Shown: positions 1 through 6,103, counted from the stretch's first letter. The stretch is DNA of 6,211 nucleotides from WLWS01 sp964639535 (GCA_964639535.1 CAZXDV010000196.1:1-6211); one strand, 5' to 3'. Program-made: numbers and translations. The notes: generated by a model from the letters alone, not told the origin.

Positions 1-195
1 GTTCTTGTCATCCAGCACCACGCTTGCGATTCCGTGACGGGCAAGTTCAAGTGCAGCCGTTACTCCGACGGGCCCTCCGCCCACGATGATGACCGGGTGC
101 GTAGCTGCATCGCCATCCATTTCCGCCGGTCTTTGAAAATCAAACTGCGGGTAGTCGAAATAGAGGGACTGGTCGCTATTTGCCGGCCTCACCAT
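1..195 (-). CDS. FAD-dependent monooxygenase (aromatic hydroxylase type), N-terminal part only
   Basis: This is the first 65 codons of a gene that continues past the left edge. It starts with ATG at 195. After about 30 residues of leader (containing LYFDYPQFDF) comes a Rossmann dinucleotide-binding fold: VIIVGGGPVG at residues 35-44 gives GxGxxG (G39, G41, G44), then a helix (TAALELARHG) and a second strand ending in acidic D62/D63, where FAD ribose is bound. This is the N-terminus of class A flavoprotein monooxygenases (PheA/MhpA/UbiH type), which use NAD(P)H and O2 to hydroxylate mostly phenolic substrates. The catalytic and substrate regions lie outside the window, so the substrate is unknown. 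Only 2 bases separate it from the VOC gene stop, and an AAAGAGAG stretch at the end of that gene can serve as its ribosome site. The two genes are almost certainly co-transcribed. The fold call is firm, the hydroxylase role probable. Confidence 0.85.
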   Translation of the reverse strand, partial: MVRPANSDQSLYFDYPQFDFQRPAEMDGDAATHPVIIVGGGPVGVTAALELARHGIASVVLDDKN

Positions 196-197
196 GG

Positions 198-746
198 TTA
201 ATCACTCTCTTTCATTAAGGTGTTCATGGACTGTAGCCATTGCTGACGCGACATAAATCCAGGCTGATCGCGACAAAACAATTCCGTTTCACGCTGTATT
301 TTCTCCACGTCAAGATTCAAATCCAGTGGTTCTCTGAATGGCTGGTTGATATACCAGGGCGTGTGCGTATACACCTCGATGCGGTTGCCTTCCGGATCAC
401 GAAAATATACGGACCAGGCATTACCATGGGTCACACACTGCAGGTCATCAACTCCTATTTCCAGGATGGCCTGATAAAAATCTTTTAGCTGCTGTAAATC
501 ATCGATGAAAAACGATACCTGGTTGATTGTATTGAAGTCCAGGGAAGCCGGTCGACCTTCTACCAGTACCACCTGGTGATGTTCTTCGGGATCCCGGCTT
601 AAAAAGACCAGGTACTGGCCACCGGGAAAGGGCCCTTCGTCTGTGACATATAGACCGAGCACGCGGGTGTAAAAACTTTTCATCTGTTGTATATCGGAAA
701 CGAATAGCCCCAGGTGGCTGAAAGACGGAGAATTGAAATTTTTCAC
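198..746 (-). CDS. VOC-superfamily protein (extradiol dioxygenase/glyoxalase fold)
   Basis: A 182-residue soluble protein with two tandem beta-alpha-beta-beta-beta modules: residues 9-64 (from SHLGLFVSDI to HHQVVLVEG) and 73-128 (from NTINQVSFFI to NRIEVYTH). A C-terminal extension, residues 129-182, follows and includes TPWYINQPF. Likely metal ligands are H11, H56 or H57, and E124 in DPEGNRIEVY, which matches a divalent-metal VOC enzyme. At the start of the second module, where extradiol dioxygenases usually carry His, there is Q76, so ring-cleaving activity is not assured. An isomerase, lyase or other VOC role is possible. The start is GTG at 746, with AAGGG 8 bases upstream; the next Met is at residue 22, inside the fold, so GTG is preferred. 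It is the first gene of a unit with the FAD monooxygenase, which suggests handling of an aromatic or phenolic intermediate. The fold is secure; the reaction is inferred. Confidence 0.88.
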   Translation of the reverse strand: MKNFNSPSFSHLGLFVSDIQQMKSFYTRVLGLYVTDEGPFPGGQYLVFLSRDPEEHHQVVLVEGRPASLDFNTINQVSFFIDDLQQLKDFYQAILEIGVDDLQCVTHGNAWSVYFRDPEGNRIEVYTHTPWYINQPFREPLDLNLDVEKIQRETELFCRDQPGFMSRQQWLQSMNTLMKESD

Positions 747-797
747 GACCTTTACCCTTGTTTCTGATTAGAATGAATACTTGCCGAACCTGGAATA

Positions 798-803
798 ATT
801 ATA
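798..803 (-). promoter_or_regulatory. Possible -10 element for the VOC/monooxygenase unit
   Basis: A perfect TATAAT read on the minus strand, about 50 bases upstream of the GTG start at 746. No good -35 hexamer is seen at 16-18 bases, so the promoter would be weak or activator-dependent. The region is AT-rich and a chance match is possible. Confidence 0.4.
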
Positions 804-820
804 TCTTTAACTAAGGGAAA

Positions 821-871
821 ATGACCGTCCCCATTTATTCGCTTTTTTACCTTCAGGGCCGCCGGGTATGA
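821..871 (+). other. Tiny ORF overlapping the lipoprotein start (possible leader peptide)
   Basis: A 16-codon ORF (MTVPIYSLFYLQGRRV) begins at ATG 821, after a short AAGGG stretch. Its TGA at 869-871 overlaps the lipoprotein ATG (868-870) as ATGA, the usual geometry for translational coupling. The AAGGG lies closer to the ATG than is ideal. ORFs this short are common by chance, so it is listed only because of the exact overlap and because the lipoprotein's own ribosome site is weak. Confidence 0.2.
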
Positions 872-1563
872 GGAGATATTTCAACTTGCCTGCTATTTCA
901 GCCTTGACGGTGCTTGCATGCTGCCTGCTTGCCTGCAGTGACAGTAAATCCTCCTATTTCCCGGTCGAGAAAGGCAATCGCTGGCAATATGAAATAGAAA
1001 CCAACACCGTCGAGGGGGCCCGTAAGCAAAAAGACATCCTGCAGGCCCTCGGGCCTGCGAAAACTGCCGAGGCGCACCTCTACCGTTTTCGATCCGCTTC
1101 AGGGCAGGAAAGTATTATCCGAGTGAGCGCCGAAGAAGTGCGGCTGGTCAAGGCACTGGAACCGCGGCTGGAATTTGACACTACCCTGCTCAGGTTCCCC
1201 ATTGAAAGTGGAAACAGCTGGGAAAGTGTCATTACAACAAGCACGATAGCGACCTTTGATCGAAAAGCGGGCGACTTCATTGAAGATGTACCGGTAACCG
1301 CCACGGTCGAATCACTCGAGGAAACAGTGCTCGTCCCCGCGGGCAAGTTTCGGCATTGCCTGAAGGTATCTTATGTTGGTGAGAAACGCATACCCAAGGG
1401 TACCTACGCTTACCAGGAAACCATGACATTGAAAATCATCAATAATCGCTGGTACGCGAAAGGTGTTGGCCTGGTTCGTGAGGAACACCAGGAAATCAGC
1501 GGCGTGCTGGAATATCCGGACAGCGGTTACATAAAGGTACTGGACCGGTTTTCAGCACCCTAG
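868..1563 (+). CDS. Outer-membrane-type lipoprotein of unknown function
   Basis: A 231-residue protein with a type II signal peptide: basic MRRYF, a hydrophobic core (LPAISALTVLACCL) and lipobox LLAC, with Cys23 as the lipidated residue. Residue +2 is Ser, not Asp, which favours transfer to the outer membrane. The mature part is soluble and predicted to be mainly beta. It begins YFPVEKGNRWQYE, the 'YFP..GN.W.Y' opening common in uncharacterised bacterial lipoproteins, and later has VPAGKFRHCLKV and a C-terminal YAKGVGLVREE, also typical of that group. No catalytic motif is visible. The Shine-Dalgarno is weak (AGGG about 9 bases before ATG 868). It is a lone plus-strand gene: divergent from the VOC unit, and convergent with the PLP-enzyme gene, with which it shares stop-codon bases (TAG at 1561-1563). 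I cannot assign a function; the lipoprotein call itself is firm. Confidence 0.85.
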   Translation: MRRYFNLPAISALTVLACCLLACSDSKSSYFPVEKGNRWQYEIETNTVEGARKQKDILQALGPAKTAEAHLYRFRSASGQESIIRVSAEEVRLVKALEPRLEFDTTLLRFPIESGNSWESVITTSTIATFDRKAGDFIEDVPVTATVESLEETVLVPAGKFRHCLKVSYVGEKRIPKGTYAYQETMTLKIINNRWYAKGVGLVREEHQEISGVLEYPDSGYIKVLDRFSAP

Positions 1564-2819
1564 TGCAGGGAAGTCATTACGGCAAGCAGCCGTTCAATTT
1601 CCTCTTCCGTGTTGTAATGCGCCAGGCTTATCCTCAGCACACCTTCATTGACATCTATTCCAAGCTTTTTCAGCAGGCGCACCGCGTAAAAGTGACCATG
1701 CCCCACTGCGATGTCCCGGGCAGCCAGCGCCCTGTTCATTTCCGCGGGTGAATGCTCCTTCGAAACGAGCGCCACGTTTGCCTCCCGCCAGCTGGTCGTG
1801 TTTTTACCGATAATCCGTATCGGTAACTTTTCCAGTCCCCTGATTAACTGCTCGCAGAGTTCCTGTTCATGCTTGTGCATGAGCGCCGACACCTGCCCTG
1901 CCTTTTTCTTCAACGAAACATTTCTTTCACCGATATGGTGCTGGTGACTCGCTTCAAAATAGTCTTCGAGTCCTGCCAATGCAGCTATCGAGGCATGGTC
2001 TGGTCCCGCAGCATCAAGCCATTTTTCCCTGTAGGGTTTATTAAAATAGTGACATTGCGGGTCAAGGACTTCAGCAAAATCCCTCGCGCAATACATGACT
2101 CCGAGATGCGTGGCCCAGGTCTTGTAGGTGCTGAACACGTAAGCATCCGGTTGAAAAATAGAGAGATTGGGCCACTGGTGTGGAACAAAGGAAACACCAT
2201 CCACCACGATGCGCGCACCATGGGCCCTGCAAAGCTCGACGACCTCCTCCACCGGGTTGATCGTGCCGATAATATTAGAGCTGTGAGTGACACACACGAC
2301 TTTAACGGCCGGGCCAAGCATGGACCGCAGGTCCGCGAGATCCAGTTCACCACTTTTCGGGCTGACTTCCCAAAGTCTGAAGCGTGCCCCCTGGCGCTGG
2401 CACAGGCGCTCCCATGCTCCAATATTTGCCTCGTGGTCCTGTTCACTGACGATTACCTCGCTGTCGCTGTCCACGATTGAAGCACAGGCAAGGGCCAGGG
2501 TGTTGACGTTTTGAGTCGTTGAAGGCCCGAGAGTGATAGTGTCTGCCGGCATACCCAGCAAGTCGACCATGCTTTGTCGTCCTGCATCCATTTGCTCGCC
2601 GGCCATGCGCCCTATACTACTCTCTCCGTAGGGCTGGACCTTGTTAACACGATAAAAATGATTTAATCGCTCAATCACGGAAGCAAGAACGTAACTTCCG
2701 CCAGCATTTTCAAAAAAGGCTGTGTCCTTGCCGGGAGATTGCTCAAATGCTGGAAAACAGGAGCGTACAAACCCAAGGTCCAGGTGCTTCATTGCCCCGT
2801 CTACACTTTCCAAACTCAT
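1560..2819 (-). CDS. Class V PLP-dependent enzyme, cysteine-desulfurase-like but lacking the catalytic cysteine
   Basis: A 419-residue fold-type I PLP enzyme, a normal length for class V aminotransferases. Landmarks in order: FFENAGGSY (residues 35-43); SEQDHEANIGAW with H129, which stacks on PLP in this family; HSSNIIGTINPV (179-190) with N183; IVVDGVSFVPH with D207, which pairs with the pyridine nitrogen; STYKTW with K233 as the Schiff-base lysine; and LRISLAHYNT with R396, the likely carboxylate-binding arginine. It resembles the VC1184-type 'cysteine desulfurase-like' group. At the loop where SufS/CsdA carry Cys in GHHCA, this protein reads GHFYA (375-379), so persulfide chemistry is unlikely. 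An aminotransferase, lyase or racemase reaction is more plausible. It follows the AOR gene by 9 bases and should share its transcript. The SD before ATG 2819 is poor (AAAAGA); Met10 is an alternative start. Its TAG overlaps the lipoprotein stop. The family is confident, the substrate unknown. Confidence 0.88.
   Translation of the reverse strand: MSLESVDGAMKHLDLGFVRSCFPAFEQSPGKDTAFFENAGGSYVLASVIERLNHFYRVNKVQPYGESSIGRMAGEQMDAGRQSMVDLLGMPADTITLGPSTTQNVNTLALACASIVDSDSEVIVSEQDHEANIGAWERLCQRQGARFRLWEVSPKSGELDLADLRSMLGPAVKVVCVTHSSNIIGTINPVEEVVELCRAHGARIVVDGVSFVPHQWPNLSIFQPDAYVFSTYKTWATHLGVMYCARDFAEVLDPQCHYFNKPYREKWLDAAGPDHASIAALAGLEDYFEASHQHHIGERNVSLKKKAGQVSALMHKHEQELCEQLIRGLEKLPIRIIGKNTTSWREANVALVSKEHSPAEMNRALAARDIAVGHGHFYAVRLLKKLGIDVNEGVLRISLAHYNTEEEIERLLAVMTSLH
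1579..1593 (+). terminator. Weak hairpin just past the lipoprotein stop
   Basis: ACGGC (1579-1583), a 5-base loop and GCCGT (1589-1593) form a small stem starting 15 bases after the lipoprotein stop and lying inside the 3' end of the convergent gene. Only TCAATTT follows, with no real U-tract. It could slow polymerase but is a poor intrinsic terminator. Confidence 0.2.
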
Positions 2820-2828
2820 TCTTTTACA

Positions 2829-4574
2829 TCAGGCAGCAGCGCCCTTGCCAAATAGTTCTTCCCTGGATGGGTAACGTGTTTTCGCTTTTCTAAGCAGCTC
2901 CGGGTCAATATCGAATTTTAGTTCGTTACCCGGGCCGATGCCCTCTTCTCGCAGGCAGGCTGCGATATCATCGTCGTCATCGGTGAATCCGGCTCGGCGA
3001 TTAAACTCCCACTCGTCCTCAAGACACTGCCATCCAAGGTCGGCAATCTGATCGCGACTGACTTCCTCGCCAAAAAAATGGGAGTAGCAACCACGAATTT
3101 CATCCAGGGTGGGTTGAAGAAACTGGCAGAAACCGGAGCCATCGCAAACGGCATTAACTATCTGTACATCCTGTGACGCCCTTACAGCATCCTCACCACT
3201 GATATCCGGATCAATGACAAGACCTGCAGTGTGATCGGCGCCCATTGCGCTGGTGCTATAGGTGACGCCGGCTACTTTTAATGGTCGTGGATCCCAGGCC
3301 GGCAGTGCCTGGCCCCTCGCAACCGGGATACGGGGATGTTCTCTATGACGTCCAATGGCAAGAGCACCATTCCCAATTAGTCGTCCAATTTCACTGCCCG
3401 AGGCAACTTCTTTTGCCAGGAGCTGCCTGGCGCCGTCCGCATCACCCCATTCCATGCCCTTTGAATCCATGTAAACCGCAATAGCTGCGCCTGTTTCTAT
3501 CGTGTCCAGGCCCAGTTCGTCACAAAGACGATCGAGATCGGCAACATCTTCCCAGTTGTTAATGGCACAGCATGAACCCAGCAGGGTCAGGGTTTCAAAT
3601 TCCAGTGCCGATGTAACGTAGTTGCCATTTTTATCGTGCACGATATTCGAACAACGCACGATACAACCAGACAGGCAGTTATGCATACCGCCGCCGCGTT
3701 CTTCAAAGGTCTCATGGATCCGCGCGCCATCAAGCTTGTCCACTTCCGGGTTGCGGCCCTCGGTTCGATTCTTGTAGGGAAACGTGTGCAGCATGTTAGC
3801 CATGGGAACGCCGGTGCTTGTACCGCCTTTAAAAATGTTATGACGTCCATCTGACAGGTAGGTTTTACTAAAGGTCTTGTTGAAGTTGTTGAAACCTTTT
3901 GAATCAACCGCCTGCCGTGCCCTGGATTTGCCCGGATCGATGGCCACCCACTTCAGGCATTTCGACCCCATCACGGCGCCAACACCACCGCGAGCCGCAT
4001 GGCGTGCCGGGCGTCTTTGCTTACTACGATCGGTTGTTGCCACTGATGCACCACTCAGCATCATTTCGCCGGCGGGACCAATTGAAATCGCCGATGCCGA
4101 CTTTGGATAGTTCGCCAGCAGCTTCTCACAGCAGGCATAGTTCCACAGGCCCTTGTATTCATCGGCATTGACAAGGCGCACGCCGCTTTCATCCACTTCA
4201 AGCCCCCAGCGTTTTTCCATGTCAGCCGGTTGTCCGCTGACAATAATCACGCGGTAACCCAGCTTCATAAGATCCTGTGCTGGTTCACCGCCGGTATTGG
4301 CCTCCTTGATTCCCCCGGTCAGTGGACTTTTACACCCCACCGAGAGTCGGCCTGACGTCGGTGCCGAACTGCCGGAAAGGACCCCGGGAGCCAGTACCAG
4401 GACATTATCCGGCCCAAGCGGATCACATTCCGCATCGCATTCCTGTAACAGGATCCTCGCGGACAGCGGTCTTCCTCCCAGGTAAAGCCACTCGGCAGGA
4501 AAGTCCTCTATAGACACCTCCTGCGTTGTCATGTTGACCCTGATTACCTTGTCATTGTCCCAGGCAGTGGCCAT
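2829..4574 (-). CDS. Aldehyde:ferredoxin oxidoreductase family protein (tungsten/molybdenum-bispterin, 4Fe-4S)
   Basis: A 581-residue cytoplasmic enzyme, close to the usual AOR length of about 600. Family members hold W or Mo in a bis-pterin cofactor with a nearby 4Fe-4S cluster and typically oxidise aldehydes to acids, passing electrons to ferredoxin. The N-terminal AOR domain shows CDPLGPDNVLVLAPG (50-64), SGRLSVGCKSPLTGGIKEAN (74-93) and the pterin-binding ARGGVGAVMGSKCLKWVAI (194-212). The cluster ligands appear as C300, C304 and C308 (CxxxCxxxCSN, one residue longer than the classical CxxCxxxC), with C483 in DGSGFC as the fourth. Candidate active-site residues are E325 or E327 in ALEFETLTLLG and H448 in ADHTAG. 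The start ATG 4574 is supported by GGGAGG 6 bases upstream. It is the first gene of an operon with the PLP enzyme. No ferredoxin, small Fe-S subunit or pterin gene is adjacent here. The family is firm; the metal and substrate are undetermined. Confidence 0.93.
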   Translation of the reverse strand: MATAWDNDKVIRVNMTTQEVSIEDFPAEWLYLGGRPLSARILLQECDAECDPLGPDNVLVLAPGVLSGSSAPTSGRLSVGCKSPLTGGIKEANTGGEPAQDLMKLGYRVIIVSGQPADMEKRWGLEVDESGVRLVNADEYKGLWNYACCEKLLANYPKSASAISIGPAGEMMLSGASVATTDRSKQRRPARHAARGGVGAVMGSKCLKWVAIDPGKSRARQAVDSKGFNNFNKTFSKTYLSDGRHNIFKGGTSTGVPMANMLHTFPYKNRTEGRNPEVDKLDGARIHETFEERGGGMHNCLSGCIVRCSNIVHDKNGNYVTSALEFETLTLLGSCCAINNWEDVADLDRLCDELGLDTIETGAAIAVYMDSKGMEWGDADGARQLLAKEVASGSEIGRLIGNGALAIGRHREHPRIPVARGQALPAWDPRPLKVAGVTYSTSAMGADHTAGLVIDPDISGEDAVRASQDVQIVNAVCDGSGFCQFLQPTLDEIRGCYSHFFGEEVSRDQIADLGWQCLEDEWEFNRRAGFTDDDDDIAACLREEGIGPGNELKFDIDPELLRKAKTRYPSREELFGKGAAA

Positions 4575-4603
4575 GTCTCGCCTCCCTTTAAGGTGAATAG
4601 ATT

Positions 4604-4621
4604 TAGTTTAAGCCTAAACTA
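4604..4621. promoter_or_regulatory. Inverted repeat in the AOR promoter region, possible operator
   Basis: TAGTTTA (4604-4610), four bases AGCC, then TAAACTA (4615-4621): a perfect 7-base-arm dyad starting 30 bases upstream of the AOR ATG. Its right end overlaps a minus-strand TATAGT (4623-4618), five of six matches to a -10 box, and TCGACA, a -35-like hexamer, lies a little further upstream though not at ideal spacing. A repressor bound here would block transcription of the AOR/PLP operon. The bound protein is unknown, and the dyad is AT-rich. Confidence 0.4.
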
Positions 4622-4658
4622 TATTAAAAAAACTGTCGAGCCACTATAGCCAAATTAT

Positions 4659-4683
4659 AAAAAAAAGGGCAGCCATGCCCTTT
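4659..4683 (-). terminator. Intrinsic terminator of the GGDEF gene
   Basis: Read on the minus strand: AAAGGGCA, a 4-base loop (TGGC) and TGCCCTTT form an 8-bp perfect stem, running directly into a run of eight T. It lies about 50 bases past the GGDEF stop at 4736 and ends transcription before the AOR promoter region, which separates the two minus-strand units. Confidence 0.85.
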
Positions 4684-4735
4684 CCAAAATTATTAAAAGC
4701 CCCGGTAAGACTGCCAGGTGTCTGTGCCGCGATGC

Positions 4736-5815
4736 TTAGTCCATATCCGGCGCATACATCGATACACTGTTTCGACCCGCCGCCTTGCTGTGATACAGCG
4801 CACGATCCGCCTTGCTCATCAGGTCATCCAGTCTCTGCGCATGTTCCGGAAAACCTGCGATGCCGATACTGACAGTGGTACTGATCTTCTCCCCTTCAAG
4901 ATCGAAGGTGGTATTTTCAACAGCGGTCCTGATTCGTTCACCTGCATCAATGGCTGCCTGCCCCTCGGTTTCCGGCAAGAGTATTATAAATTCATCACCG
5001 CCGTAGCGCGCCAGGGTGTCGGATTCACGCAGGCAGGACTTGACCGAGTTGGCCACATTCTTGATCAGGGTATTACCTGCATCATGGCCATAGCGGTCGT
5101 TAATCTGTTTCAAGCCATCAGCATCCAGCATCACTACCGAGAAAACGTGCTTGTAGCGCTCAGACTTTAATATTTCCGTGCCCAGCGTATTTTTAAAGCT
5201 TCGCAGGTTATCCAGCCCGGTCATATCATCGGTTTCAGACAGCTGCTTGAACATTTTCTTGGCGTAATGCAGGTCCGCTGAAAGCATCGTGACCAGGTAA
5301 GCCATCAGCAGGTAGGGTGCAAAAACAGACATGATCACGCCAAACTGTTCGATGGAAAAATCCGCAGTGAAGTAGCTCGGATAGCCCATGAAAAGATAGG
5401 CACCGCTAATCGCTGCGAGGATGAAAACCGTGGATAATTTTCCCATCGTGAGACCGCTGGTAATAATAACCAGCAGGTAAAGGTTGAGTAGAGGACTATG
5501 TACCTTACCCGAATACCACAACACGACGGTGATAAAAATCACCATGGCCCAGATCTCTATACCAAGTTTCCAGCGCGCTTCGAGACGATAAAAATTCAGG
5601 TAGCGAAACCCCAGGACAAAGAGGCCAAAGCCAAGTGCCGCCTTGATTATCGCCGCTTCACTAACAGCCATGTTTCCCGGTACCACCAGGTACAGGATCA
5701 CGAGTATAAGTAAGAGCCACTCAAGCTCGGCGACGCTGCGTGAGAATCCTTTTAGTTCTACTAAGTCTATCTGTTCATCCGCTGAAACATTCAAATTTGT
5801 TTTTGTATTCACCAT
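4736..5815 (-). CDS. Membrane-anchored diguanylate cyclase (GGDEF)
   Basis: A 359-residue inner-membrane protein. About 30 cytoplasmic residues are followed by six predicted hydrophobic segments (near 33-47, 54-74, 86-101, 109-121, 127-144 and 157-178), a short linker (residues 179-194) and a C-terminal GGDEF domain (about 195-353). The domain opens with DDMTGLDN, has DADGLKQINDRYGHDAGN (231-248) with metal-binding D231 and nucleotide-binding N239/D240, and the signature YGGDEF (271-276). RESD (263-266) sits five residues before it, the canonical RxxD inhibitory site for c-di-GMP feedback. All hallmark residues are present, so it should convert two GTP to c-di-GMP. The membrane part resembles no sensor module I can name; its ligand is unknown. 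It is monocistronic, with its own promoter and terminator. The start ATG 5815 has GGG at modest spacing. c-di-GMP would typically affect motility, adhesion or biofilm; no target gene lies nearby. Confidence 0.93.
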   Translation of the reverse strand: MVNTKTNLNVSADEQIDLVELKGFSRSVAELEWLLLILVILYLVVPGNMAVSEAAIIKAALGFGLFVLGFRYLNFYRLEARWKLGIEIWAMVIFITVVLWYSGKVHSPLLNLYLLVIITSGLTMGKLSTVFILAAISGAYLFMGYPSYFTADFSIEQFGVIMSVFAPYLLMAYLVTMLSADLHYAKKMFKQLSETDDMTGLDNLRSFKNTLGTEILKSERYKHVFSVVMLDADGLKQINDRYGHDAGNTLIKNVANSVKSCLRESDTLARYGGDEFIILLPETEGQAAIDAGERIRTAVENTTFDLEGEKISTTVSIGIAGFPEHAQRLDDLMSKADRALYHSKAAGRNSVSMYAPDMD

Positions 5816-5836
5816 TAACTACCCGGCTGCATAAAA

Positions 5837-5865
5837 ATTATATTTACCTGTCTTTCCTGTTTGAA
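5837..5865 (-). promoter_or_regulatory. Sigma-70-like promoter of the GGDEF gene
   Basis: On the minus strand: TTCAAA (5865-5860; four of six matches to TTGACA), a 17-base spacer, and perfect TATAAT (5842-5837), ending 21 bases before the ATG at 5815. The transcript would have a leader of only about 15 bases. Ideal spacing and a consensus -10 make this the best promoter in the window. Confidence 0.6.
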
Positions 5866-5883
5866 TTTAGTTTACTGCCGGCC

Positions 5884-5930
5884 GTGGCATACAGTTACTT
5901 GTAAAAGAGTACAGGCAAAGCCTGTGCCAC
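5884..5930. repeat. Nested inverted repeats upstream of the GGDEF promoter
   Basis: ACAGGC (5911-5916), three A, GCCTGT (5920-5925) makes a tight hairpin. GTGGC (5884-5888) and GCCAC (5926-5930) are complementary and enclose it, with about 22 unpaired bases on the left side. The layout could be an RNA element or a protein-binding site; no U-tract follows. Confidence 0.4.
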
Positions 5931-5935
5931 TTGTC

Positions 5936-5950
5936 AGCAGGATTCCTGCT
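5936..5950. repeat. 15-base inverted repeat
   Basis: AGCAGGA, one central T, then TCCTGCT: a perfect odd-centred dyad, 5 bases past the previous hairpin. It is a possible dimer-binding site or small RNA stem. No known regulator site is recognised. Confidence 0.4.
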
Positions 5951-6001
5951 TCTTTAGAGTGATGTTCAGGGGCGAGATAGGGTTCACAAAAAAAATCGAC
6001 A

Positions 6002-6025
6002 AAAGTGTTAAGGACTTAACACTTT
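6002..6025. promoter_or_regulatory. Long palindrome with 11-base arms, candidate operator
   Basis: AAAGTGTTAAG (6002-6012), GA, CTTAACACTTT (6015-6025): two perfect 11-base arms around 2 bases. The core GTGTTAAG/CTTAACAC has the size and symmetry of a site for a dimeric helix-turn-helix regulator. As RNA it would form a long but AT-rich hairpin. On the minus strand a run of eight T begins 6 bases after it, so a weak terminator is an alternative. It lies about 135 bases upstream of the GGDEF -35 box, far for direct control of that gene. Confidence 0.5.
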
Positions 6026-6103
6026 AAACAACAACTTACCTGGGCGTATTTACGAAAAAAATCAGCCTGTTAGGCATTTGTCGCCAAAATCACGACAGGA
6101 AAT

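Noticed and set aside
1869..2480. Long plus-strand open frame (203 codons) inside the PLP-enzyme gene
   Set aside because: Lies wholly within a minus-strand gene with clear family motifs. Its product has no recognisable fold or signal and there is no promoter for it; it is a shadow frame.
1560..2819. Annotation of the PLP enzyme as SufS/CsdA cysteine desulfurase
   Set aside because: The active-site cysteine loop is GHFYA and no suf/isc genes are adjacent.
4601..4610. The 10-mer ATTTAGTTTA occurs both here and at 5865-5874, near two minus-strand promoters
   Set aside because: AT-rich 10-mers shared by chance are expected several times in a window this size, and the second copy lacks the other dyad arm.
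4718..5170. Plus-strand open frame (150 codons) over the end of the GGDEF gene
   Set aside because: Opposite to the coding GGDEF domain including the signature motif, with no sensible protein features; it is a shadow frame.
5905..5950. Resemblance of ACAGGCAAAGCC and GCCACT to c-di-GMP (GEMM) or cobalamin riboswitch cores, tempting beside a GGDEF gene
   Set aside because: Only short matches; the other conserved boxes and the overall pairing scheme are missing. The stretch lies upstream of the GGDEF promoter, so it would not be in that mRNA.
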